NCBI GenBank assembly: GCA_039654915.1
Contig: CM077597.1
Span: 54,154,001 to 54,218,000 of the forward strand
Origin: Aquilaria yunnanensis
Taxonomy: Eukaryota; Streptophyta; Magnoliopsida; Malvales; Thymelaeaceae
Direction of reading: 5' to 3'
Length of the DNA stretch: 64,000 bases
Below are positions 34,801-46,800 of this stretch, piece after piece. Under the pieces are notes generated by a model that did not search any database, was not told the DNA's origin, and worked only from the letters and a program-made list of their open reading frames with translations. Numbering within the stretch: the first letter of the stretch is position 1; each line of letters begins with the position of its first letter. A program made the position numbers and the translations under genes.

Positions 34801-37800
34801 CACATGAAGAAGCCTTAGGAAAATACTGTGATGTAGGGCAAGAAGAAAATAGACCAGACAAGAACAAAGAAGAGAAAAACAAGGGGGAGGGGAAAATTCA
34901 ATTTACTCAATCCACAAAAAAATAAAAATCAAACGCTAGAATAAATAAAACTAATATCTATTAATAAGACCTAATAAGTCATAAATGATCTAAGGGATAT
35001 AAAATAATTATATACCAACAATAAAGAAATTTTCATAGTTATATAAATCACTCAAATCCCGAAAAGAATACTTCCCCTGTATTGCATCATTCTCCCCACT
35101 TAGTTTGAGTTATCTAACAGTGAAGAATGAGATAGTTGAGTTGAGCATCAACGGGCTTCAGCAAAAGTGGCCAAGAGCAAAATTGTGTGAAATACACCAT
35201 CTCAAATTGTTTAGACATAGGAAATCCATCTTGAACCTTTTGAGTGTCAATAACCTCCAATCCGATGCCAACTTTACCATGAACAATTCTAGATTCCTCA
35301 AGCAATTTAGGACCGTTCGTAGGAACATCTGATGCCCTTTCAAGTTCATCACGTTGAAAGTCAAAATTAGTTGATTCACATGCTATAGTTTCAACATCAA
35401 CTTGCAGTTGTTCCTCTACAAAATTCTAGATTAATAGGCGTGATTCCATCATCAATTACTAGAGCTTATTGGTCAAAAGAAAATTGTTCTCCAGATTCTC
35501 AAAGTCCACTTTTAATTTCAGTTCTAGCACAATCCTTCTCTATAATAGATCCTTCCGCATCCAATTTGCTTGGTACCTGTTGAGTTCTTCCTGCAAGAGT
35601 AAATGAATTTACTCGAAAGCTCTTACTTAATCTCATTGATACTAGCTCGAATTTTAGACATCTCTTCTAACAGAAATTGACACAACTTGTCTCTAAGCTA
35701 TTGTTTCAACAGTTGAGGTTTGTATCCTTTGTGCTTGAATCCATTCCTAAGGTTCAAGTACTCTGATCTAAGCAAGGGACTCTTAGTTTTTTCCAATATA
35801 TTTGTTCCTTTGATTAAACAACTCAGCTAAATACACTTGATCATCACAGATCTCATCAACTAAACTCTAAACTTTTTTTCTCCATTGTCAAATGCTTAAA
35901 TGAACAAATACTATCATGAGTACAAAGTGGAATTTCTAACCAACATTCACTGTAGATAGTTTCCCCATGCAAGAAACATGCAGCTAGAGACACATGCTAG
36001 TGACTTGCATATTGAAAAACACCATAATACTCATAGGACCCATCAAGCATAACAATATCCTCTACATGTTAATAAAATGCAAACACTTTCTAGAGCAACT
36101 TAGTAGCAACAAGTTATGAGCAATATTCCACCTTTACTAGTATAGAACAATCGGCATCCATTTTGAATAGAACTCCAATCAAAAGACAAAATATGTTGCC
36201 ACATTGAAAGCCATAAAATTGCGCCAAACGTTGCACATGGACTTCCTCAGTTTGATTGGGCTTCAAAATGAAATCAACCCAATGCTAGCTGTCCTTCAAA
36301 AACTAAAATGCTCCTTTATTTTTTTTCTTTTTTTTTTTATTGACCTTGCTTCTTCTGCAAAGGAAACTCAAACAATGGCTGCCGATAGAAGAAATTGAAG
36401 TGGGTCGCAAAATCCTAGGTTGACTTTAGCCACCAGATTTTTTTACTTATGAAAAGAATCATGAGGACCAAAAGCAAAGCCAGCTGTGAAATCCCACAAC
36501 TGGGGTTTTGGTGAAGGGACTTCTAGTTTCAAAAAGAGATGTGAGACCAGAAAGCTGGCTCAAAGAAGTGACAGCAAATTGGCTCACTAAAGACAGTGGG
36601 TCTTGAGTGAAACTTGTTTTGTGTTGCAACAATAGGAAAGGCTAGCCGATGTAGAAGAATTAGGTCACAGAAATTTCTCTGGTCCCCTTGAAAGCAATGA
36701 TGCAAGGGAAGTGTGTAGGACCTTTGATGTAGGGCAAGAAGAGAATAGAGCCAGAGGGAGAAACCAGAAGAAGAAAACCAGAGGGAAGGGGAAAAAAACA
36801 ATTTACTGAATTCATCAAAAACTAAAATTTAATGCAACATAAAGAACCTTACATAGGGATCTTAAAACCTAAAACTAAACCCTAGAATAACTGACAAGGG
36901 AAACTAAAATTTATTTATAAATACCTAATAATAGTGATAAATAACCTGAGATATAAAATAATTATAATTTCTTAAAGTAAACAAATTTTTCAGAATTAAA
37001 GAAATCATCCAAATGCCAAAAATACAAGAATTATCCTAAATAATATACTCCCTCTGTCCCAGAATAGATAAAACATTTCTCTGGGCACGGAGATTAAAGT
37101 GTATGTAATTTATGTTGTTTTTTCCAATTTTACCCATGGAACTAAAATTAAATTTTTTTTGGATTTTGTGTAGTGAGAGTTTAAATAATGATTAAAAAAA
37201 AATTTTAGGTTTTGTACAATGAGAAATTGAGTGAAGATTAAAAAAAGATTATTTATTGGGTTTTGTGTAATGAAAGTTTAAATGGGGGTAAGAGGGTAAA
37301 TTGATTATTTAAAATTTTTCAAAAGATGAAACGTTTCAACCTTTTTGGGACATCAAAAAAAAAAAATACGTTTCATCTAAATTGGGACGGAAGGAGTAGT
37401 AAATTTCCCTTGTGTTGCATCATACTGCATAAGGTGATCATTTGCTAGCAATAGCAGAGTGCCAAAGCCATGCTGGTCAGAATTTTTCCATGCTGGCAGT
37501 GGATTCAATTGTTTTTCACCTATTAGAGAAGCAACAAGGGTTACATAGAAATGCTGTCCGAAAATAAGTATATGAACTTCTACTCTAATGAAGCATAAAT
37601 GTGATTACGTGGATAGCTAAGGAAGCAAGATGGAAGTGTGAGAGGATGGAATTACTCTACGGAACTGGTTGAGAATGAATGAGGTTGAGAGAGTATTACG
37701 AACTACTGGAGGAATTGGAATGCCCAAGAGTTATAACTTCAAGAGTCCAGCTATGACTCTAGCCAAACCAACCTAGCCGAGAGTGTAAGAAGATAATCAT

Positions 37801-40800
37801 GGTATCAGTTAGCAGTCTGTAAATGTTAATAAATGAAAAACCAGATGCGCATGACAGCCACAAATTACTAAGAAAGTAGTCTAGGCTGTGGCAATCCAAA
37901 AAACTGAAAACAGGTTCACTTAAGTTGAAGCAGGTGAACCGCCACTTTTGTTTAAGCAGCTTGGAGACTAGATTCCAGTTTGAAGGAAAAAGTTGGGCTA
38001 GAAATTTATTTCACTTATGTTTACGCAAACAATAAGTGAGCATAAGAGCTAGCAAACATAATTCGAAAGGTAAGTACCTGCATCAAGGAACCTAAAAACC
38101 GGATTCCACCTTCACCTAAGAGCCCGCTTTGCCAATGACGTACAAGGTATTGCAGACCTAGACAGGGTCGAGCTCGCATTGCAACAACTCAGGGTCCTGC
38201 ATACAGAGGCGGGAACCCTCTGTCCAAACCAAAGAAGGTCCCTTTGACCTGCTACACTTTGCGCAGGTATATCTCTCTCTGAGAATTGCCCCGATATCCG
38301 GACCTCATTCCTGGAAGCATATCTCAGCAAGTGGATCATGTTTATAACAGTTGCACACAATCTCCCACAACCTTTTCCACAACCTCCATATCTTGGGGAT
38401 TTTGCTCAATCTCCTGTGACTTGCATGAATCTCTCATAAACAGCTCTCCATAACAACCACAACTACTCAACTATGAAAGGTCATTTCATTGGTCAGGCAA
38501 GGTAAGGTAGACCAAAAGCCTCACAAATCACAACCACTCCACATCTTCACTCTCATTTTCTCCTTCTCATCTTTGGCAAATACGAACTTAGGCGTCAAAG
38601 GGGCCTCCACGGGAATACACACCCCAGGGGCCTTTTAATGTCTTTTGGTGCAATATGTTCTAGCACTCCCCACATTAGCAGGGGGACGATTTCTATGGCA
38701 GTTGTCACTTTGATTATCAATTAAGTGTAGTTTTATGCTTTACAACTTTAGTGACGCTAATCTTCATCATTGATAAATTACCCAAAATCCTAACATCAAT
38801 CATAAAAGCTATCCCAAACAGGGTTGCAGTCAAAATCATTGCATGCACTATTCAATTGTTAAAGATCTGCTTTCATATGCTTTATACAACACAGATATGC
38901 ATATATAGGGAGTAGAACCAAATGTGGGGGAAAGGGGGAGGATTTGAGCTTTTGTTTGCTACGTCAAAGGTTGTTACTTAACCATTACGGTAAGAGTGCT
39001 CTTCATACGAAAAAAAAAAATGAAAAGATCGATACAAATTTAAAATAATTTTTACACTGCCAGAAATCTGCATAGGAGCCCCAACAGGACACCATCTTGT
39101 ATCAAAATTTCCAGACCCAGATAAAAAGCACCAAAATCAAGAGCCGAAATCGTACCTTGATAGCAGCAACTCTTTGTGCTTGAAGGATAGGATCGCGATG
39201 GATAATCCTCATTCTATTACTAAAAAGCCCAGTTTTGGCATTCAGACTCTGCAATCAACCAGCTAACAAGAGAATATTAGATCTGTATTCACATGGAAGA
39301 AATCCTTGAAAATCTAAATGCAAAAGTGAGGAAAGTTAGGATATTAGAAACACATTATTAATCAGTGCAAAGTAACTGGCAACCTAAGAATGAAGATTTA
39401 CTGAAAGAAACAACTTATATGATGCAAGATTGACGCACGTAGAAATGACAAAAGCTACTACATATAGAAATAGTATTTTTCAAGCCAAAACAAAGCAAAA
39501 ATATTCTGACTGGGGAGCCAATCCACAGCATACAGTAAAAGGATTGCAAAATCTGCTTTGATTTGCTTTTGAAAATGAAGAGCAAATAAAACTCAGAATA
39601 CAAATGTTGAAGGTTAAAACTTTATTCCCAGTAGGCTTTTCTCAAAAATAAATATACATAATGAAAAGAAACAAATATTAATGTATTAAATTTGCAGAAA
39701 ATGAAAGAATTTCAGCATTTTTATTCCAAGAGGGCTTGATAAATCATTATCAACATGGCAGGATTAAACATGAAGCAGAACTAGATGATTTAGGCCCTCA
39801 GCCCCTGCTTTCACATGTGGGTGACGAAATATGACCAACTGATCCCAGGAATCCACTATAAATTTATCTAAATGGTGTCCCAAAAGATTTGATGAAACTT
39901 ATAACTGCATGCATCGCATCCTTATAGAATACAGAAGGTAACTATAGGCAGATCAAACTAGGCATGCAATATTTTGTGGGGAAAGTTACAAGCTAAGGTT
40001 TGAGCCGCTAACTAACTTTAGATGCCAGCTAAGGTTTGAACAGCCAACTAACTTTTAGAGACCGGCTTATCTTCAGTCCAACTTCAGGAGATGGTGATTG
40101 GTATACACGTTTTGATTTTCTTTTCTCTTCAAGCTTTATATCTAAATTGTCCACTTCATCATCCTCCTTCACTTTGAATCGAGAACTGGAGAATGGTCAA
40201 ACATGTTAAAAAAAGAAACTAAGATATGGTTAAACTATGTTATATAACAACCAAAATGAAGCATTTGACATAACACAATATCTAGAAAACAAATAAGACT
40301 GAAAATCCATCATAAAAAGACTGCAATTCTACTTGAAACAGAAATGGTAAAAGTACTATACTATGACTCAAGAACACATATACTTTCAAGTATACAAGGA
40401 AATATTTATATTCCGCTACATATCACATCAGCAAATTCTAATGACAAGAAAAAAGAGAACTATCCATCGAAGGAAAATAGAAACTATGGTAATAAAATAC
40501 ATTGGTTCCAATCCCCCATAAGTATGAAAGCAAGCATTGAAGGATAATAGAAACTATGGTAATAAAAAACATTGGTTCCAATTCCCCATAAGTATGAAAG
40601 CACCAATAAGCATAGAAATGGATTGACATCACTTAACAAGAACTCTCATTTTGTTTCTACAAACAAAAGTATTACTTATTTTATGAATTCATAATTCTCT
40701 AGTTTTCACATGAAGTGTATCACATAGTATACCACTAAAGTCATCAGACATGTCCAAATTAACAGCCTTTGGAGCTTGGATTCCACACTATGAACACACC

Positions 40801-43800
40801 TCCAAGCTATCCAATTTCATTTGTTATATGAGTTCATGATTCTCTTGTGGCTAAGATATTAATTATTTCATTTAGACATCTTATTGCAAGTTTGGGATCA
40901 ACATGTGGTGGCATGCAACAGTGAGTAATATAGAGAAACCATAGAAAAAGTTCAACCAATTTACTAAAAAACAAAAATGAAATAAAACATTACACTCTTT
41001 TTCATTTCGTACTCTTCCCAAAGAAATTTACCTTGAACGGACTTTCTCCCATGGTTGCTCATCAATTGACTCCTTCCATATTACACGATCCCCAGAGCAT
41101 TGAGAACAAGTCACTATGCCCTGTCATAAAGGTAATAGAAACAATTTTGAAAGAGTTAGAATATCACACAAATGCATTGATATGACGATCACTATTTTGA
41201 GCATCTCTGACTATTCTCAATTTCGGCTTTAGTTTTAATGAGAACAATTAATTTATAGTTTGGCAGTAGAGAGTGTGATTTTGGAAACTTTACACCATGT
41301 TCACACCTATATATGGGAACTGAAAAAAAGAGAAATGGAAATACTTCTTGAAATAATCAATATTATTACTTCAGTTTCCAATTGGAAGTTTTTAGATACT
41401 TAAGCTCGTTGAGTCTTAGGAATGGAATAATTAAGTCAAAACTCATTGGATGAATGTATTGTTAACCAAACTTTTAGTACAGTGGCCATCAGTCAACACC
41501 AATAGCCTCATTTTTCAGTACAAGAACCTAAGCTGCAAACATACTTTTTTAAAAATCATCTACTAAATCACCAAAATCTACCAGCATAGCCACTATCAAA
41601 ACTACAGCACCCTTCCCACCCATCCAAGTCAAGAACCAATGATACAGACAACACAAAAGCATGATGACCCAAGGTTTTGAAAAGTAAAAAGCGCACTATA
41701 GCAATAAGGCTTCCAAAGCACAAAGCGCGAAGCGCAAAGCAAAAGCGAGGGCTTTAATGAAGTAAGGTGCTCCGTTAGACATAAATTCTAGGATATGTAA
41801 CCAGCTAATTAGATACATAAAAGTACCAAAATAAACTACTAAATATGTTTAATATCTATAAAAAGACAAACACATCCATATAATGTACCAAAGTAGTAAT
41901 AGCAATTTATAGAAAAATAGTAAAACCAAATACTCTAAATCCCAAGTCTCAGAATACTCAAAGATCAACTATCATCATCTTGAAAACTAGCAAAGCCATC
42001 AAAATCATAATCAGTAGATTTATATCTCTCATCATCTTCCTCTTCATTTTGTCCTCTTTGCTTTTATTCTGCTCTTCTTCTTTGTACTCCTCTGTACTTG
42101 GTCCACAATTGTCTGCTTCTCTTCATTTTTTTCCGGATGGCTTGTCTTCAATGCCGAGACTCTTGACTCTTCTCGAGTCTCTTCGTTTCCTCTCTTTTTT
42201 ATTTCTGCTGCTCTTCGTTTCATCTCTTTTTTATCTCTCTCCCCCTCTCTTTAATTCTTTCAACTCACGCCAATGTAAGTTCCAACCCGAACTTTTATCT
42301 TTTCAACCCGCCGCTTTCTTTAAGTGTAAGTTTAGATAAAATTATTTTATTTTATTTTTTTTTTTAAAAATTGCAACTTAAGTAAAGCGATGCTTTGCGC
42401 CATGGCCAAAGCGTGCGCTTCGAGCGCTTAGAGCGCACTCTTTAAAAAGGGCATCGCTTTCATCGCGAAAAGCCCTTGCCCCCTATCGCTATGCACTTTG
42501 CGCTTTTAATAACCTTGTGATGACCTCATCCAAGCATGCGGTCTGCTGAAAATTCATACAGCCAAGAAAATATATAACCAAATTGTTACATTATCGAACA
42601 ATATTGAATTCCCTAATTTGATACGCTTGGCTCAATTAAGCAAATATAGTGTTATGGAACGTTATATTATATTTTAGGAAGGATAATATTTCTTTCTTTA
42701 TTCCTAGGGATTTCTTTCCTTATATTCCTCTCCTATCTAATATATAAAGGTCATGTGAGGGTCTTGTATTATCAAGCCCTCAGTTTCTCCTCCTATTATT
42801 CTATAACATGGTATCAGAGCCATAACCTAATCATAGCACCTTCCGCAACCACTTCTTCCCCCAAACCACCTCCCGTATTTTTCTGTTAGCCGCTACCCTT
42901 TTCAGAAAACCAGCAACCACCCAACCAAATCAAAAACCAACAACACAGAGACACTCAGGAGGCGCCGGCGACCAGAACTACACTGGAGGTGTCGCCGGAA
43001 AACCAACCACGCACCGGCGCGTGGCAGTCACGCACCAGCGCGTGGCAGTCACACGCCGCTGTCCGGCGACCTCCGGCGACGGCGGTTCAATGGGTCTGAT
43101 CGATTTTCTGTCCTAAACAAGTTTCTGGTCTTCGTTTACATCAATTATGACCAGAAGTTGAGTTTCGTCGTTCTTCAGTCGTTTTCAGTCAGTTGGTACA
43201 TCATCAGCCCCGTTTTCTGTTAGTTTCTGATACTGTCAGTTATCAGTAATCAGAAACATGTCAGGACCTGATGACAAAAGTCCTCAAGGGAGTTCTCTGC
43301 CGGTCATTGTCCCGCCAGCAGGCACCCCCACGCAATTCAGCAATTTGCGGATTGCCAAACAGTGTTTGAACGGTAATAACTACTCATTATGGGCTAGGAA
43401 TGTGGAGTTGTATTTTACAGGTTAAAGAAAAATGTCTCATCTGACTGACGATCCTCAAGCATCCGAGAGTTGGAAAGCTGATGATGCACAATTGCTCCAT
43501 ATCCTTTTTGATTCAATGAAACCTAAAATTTCATCTCTATTTTCTCATGTTCGAACCTGCAAGCAAGCTTGGGAGTATGCTAAGCTTTTATATTCCAGTA
43601 ATATCCTTCGTATATATGAGGTTTCTGTTGAAGTGTTTCAGTCCAAACAGGAAGGCAGTCTTCTTGAATATTTTGCAAAAGTGAAACATGCAATGGAAGA
43701 AATGAATTCTTTGCTTCCTATTACCCCTGATGTCAAGGAGATGCAACGTCAGAGAGAGCAGTTGGTGCTTATGACTTTTTTGGCAGGGCTAAAACATGAA

Positions 43801-46800
43801 TTTGAACCAGTTCGGTCCCAGATTCTTGGCGGAATAGAACTTCCTTCATCACCTGAAGTTTTTGCACGACTTTCTCCCACTATGATAAAGGAAAGTTCAG
43901 CAAGCAAAAGTTCTGACCGGTCTGCCCTTGCAATACAGCCCAGTCCACAAGCAAAGGGAGGTCGTGGAGGTGGTCGTGGAGGATGCAGTAGTCGTGGTGG
44001 TCGTGGCAGCAGAGATGAACGTGCTAGAGGTTCACGGTTGCACTGCACATATTGTGATAGAGATAGACATGAGGAGGAGACTTGTTGGGATAAGTATCCG
44101 GCTCTGCGAACAGCACATTTTGCATTACATGAGGAATCATCTTCAGTTACAGCCCCACAGCAGTCTGTAACGATATCTCAAAAAGAGTATACTAAGTACC
44201 TGCAGTATCAGTCCACACAGCAGGCTTCCACTTCTTCTATGGCTTCTGTTGTTCATCGAGGTAACCAACAGCCTGTTATTCCTCTAACCTTCCTAGAAAT
44301 CAACTCTGGGTACTAGATTCTGGTGCCACTAACCACATTTCAGATAAAATAACCAATTTTGACCATATTTCCTCTTTACCAGTATCTCATAATAAACTCA
44401 CCATTGCAAATGGATCCACCACCACCATTAAAGGTGTTGGACCCATCCATCCTTGTCACTCTCTCAGTTTACCATCTACTTTATTCGTTCCAAATTTTCC
44501 TTTCAACCTTATGTCTATAAGTAACCTAACCAATCAACTAAATTGCTCAGTTTGTTTCTTCTCTGATCATGTCATTACCCAGGATTTGAGGAGCAAGAAG
44601 ACGATTGGAGAAGGGCATGAATCGAATGGAATGTACTATTTCGATAGACTGCAGTCATCAGTTGCTTGTCATACATCGGTCTCACCTTAATTAGTTCATA
44701 GTCATTTGGGGCATCCATCTTTAGCAAATATCAAGAAGCTTGTTCCAGATTTAGTTTCAGCCTCTAATTTAGATTGTGAGCCAGGTCAATTAGGAAAGCA
44801 TCATCATGTTCCCTACTTTCCTCGAGTCAATAAAAGGGTTGAAAAACCTTTTATGCTAGTTCATTCAGATATTTGGGGTCCAAGTCGTGTCAAGTCTAAA
44901 TTAGGTTTTCAATATTTCATAATTTTTATTGATGATTTTTCTCAAATAACTTGGTTGTTTTTAATGAAATATCGTTCTGAGTTATTCTCTATTTTTTGTA
45001 CTTTTTGTGCTGAAATTCAAAATCAATTTAATTCTCGAATTAAAATTCTTCGCAGTGACAATGCTAAAGAGTATTTTTCTCACCCAATGTCTAGCTATAT
45101 GGAGCAACAGGGGATTATACATCAATCCTCCTGTCCAAAGACATCTCAACAGAATGGAGTGGCCGAGAGGAAAATCCAACACATTGTTGAAATAGCTCGT
45201 ACCCTTTTAATTCACATGAATGTTCCCAAAAGTTTTTGGGTCGATGCTATTCTTACTGCATGTTTCCTCATAAATCGAATGCCTTCTTCTATTTTGTTGG
45301 GTAAAATTCCATTCTCTGTTCTCTTTTCTTCTCAAGCTCCGTTTTCTATTCTACCTCGAATATTTGGGTGTGTTTGCTTTGTTCATCAACACCAATCCTA
45401 GAGCCTTAAAATGTGTTTTTCTTGGATACTCTCGTCTTCAGAAAGGGTACAAATGTTTTTGTCCTTCACTGAATCGATTTTTTGTTTCTGCTGATGTTAC
45501 GTTCTTTGAAAACACACCTTATTTCTCTAATACTCAATCTGTGTCTGTTGATGCCGATGACTGTTTGCCTTTACCATTTGTACCAACCCAAATAGCTCCT
45601 GATGCATCAAACACTAGTAGTACATCTTTAGAGCACATTCCTGATACTGATCATCCACTGTTAGGGCGTCTGTCTCGTCCTGACCTGCAGGTTTATACTC
45701 GACGTCCTCGAGTTGAAGTACCACCAGGAGATTCATGCTCACACAACCGTCTTCTTCATCTTCAATACCTAAGGGTGATGATTTGGATCTTCCAATTGCA
45801 CTCCGCAAAGGGAAAAGGTCTTGTACTTCTCACCCAATCTCCAACTTTGTTTCTTATGATTCTCTATCACCGTCATACTCTGCTTTTGTTTCCACCTTGT
45901 CCTCTATACCCTTGCCTAAGTCTGTTTCAGAAGCCATCTCTCATCCTGGATGGAAACAAGCTATGGAAGAAGAGATGTCAGCTTTGCGGACTAATAACAC
46001 ATCGAACTTGGTTTCTCTTCCGCGTGGTCAGACTGTTGTGGGTTGTCGCTGGGTTTTTACTGTAAAGGTTCATCCCGATGGGACAGTTGATCGATTAAAA
46101 GCCCGTCTAGTTGCAAAGGGATATTCCCAAGTATATGGCATAGACTATTCAGAAACCTTTTCTCCAGTAGCCAAATTGACATCTGTTCGTATCATCATTG
46201 CATTGGCTGCTACATATGCATGGCCCTTACATCAGTTAGATGTGAAAAACGCCGTTCTTCATGGAGATCTTGAGGAAACTATCTACATGGAGCAACCACC
46301 GGGTTTTGTTGCTCAGGGGGAGGTTGATTGTGTACGTCAACTAAATAAGTCATTGTATGGATTGAAACAATCGCCATGGGCATGGTTTGGTCGTTTCAGT
46401 TCAGTTGTTATGAAATTTGGTTTACAGCAGTGTGGTGTGGATCATTCTGTCTTTTATCGCCACTCTGAAGCTGGTAAAATCCTCTTGATTGTCTATGTTG
46501 ATGATATTGTTATTACTGGTGATGATGCATCTGGTATTCAATTGTTGAAGGTTTTTCTGCAAACCAAGTTTCAGACAAAAGACCTTGGTCCACTGAAATA
46601 TTTCTTGGGAATTGAGGTAGCACGGTCTAAGATGGGAATATGTCTTTCGCAAAGAAAGTATGTTCTAGACCTTCTAGAAGAAACTGGTTTGTTGGGAACC
46701 AAACCGGTTGACAGTCCCATGGAGCCAAATGTCAAGCTTGATGTAGATAAAGGGGAATTGTTGGAAGATCCTACCAGGTATCGAAGACTTGTTGGCAAAT

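Larger units (their letters stand above)
29214..39155 (-). other. Intron 6 (9.9 kb)
   Basis: Bounded by GTACGA (after exon 6) and AATGCAG (before exon 7). More than 7.5 kb of it is two independent LTR elements, 29556-34487 and 34829-37422. The remainder (37423-39155) shows no gene or repeat that I recognise. Confidence 0.85.

Noticed and set aside
38112..38360. Cysteine-containing frame in intron 6
   Set aside because: No recognisable family, no splice context, and it lies in the intron. A gene-fragment origin could not be supported.
41980..42339. 119-codon Leu/Ser/Phe-rich frame resembling a membrane protein
   Set aside because: It lies wholly in the non-autonomous hAT-like element and results from a CT-rich strand. 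No homologue was recognised.
43749..44048. Minus-strand Pro/Arg-rich frame
   Set aside because: It is the antisense of the copia 2 Gag RG-rich linker.
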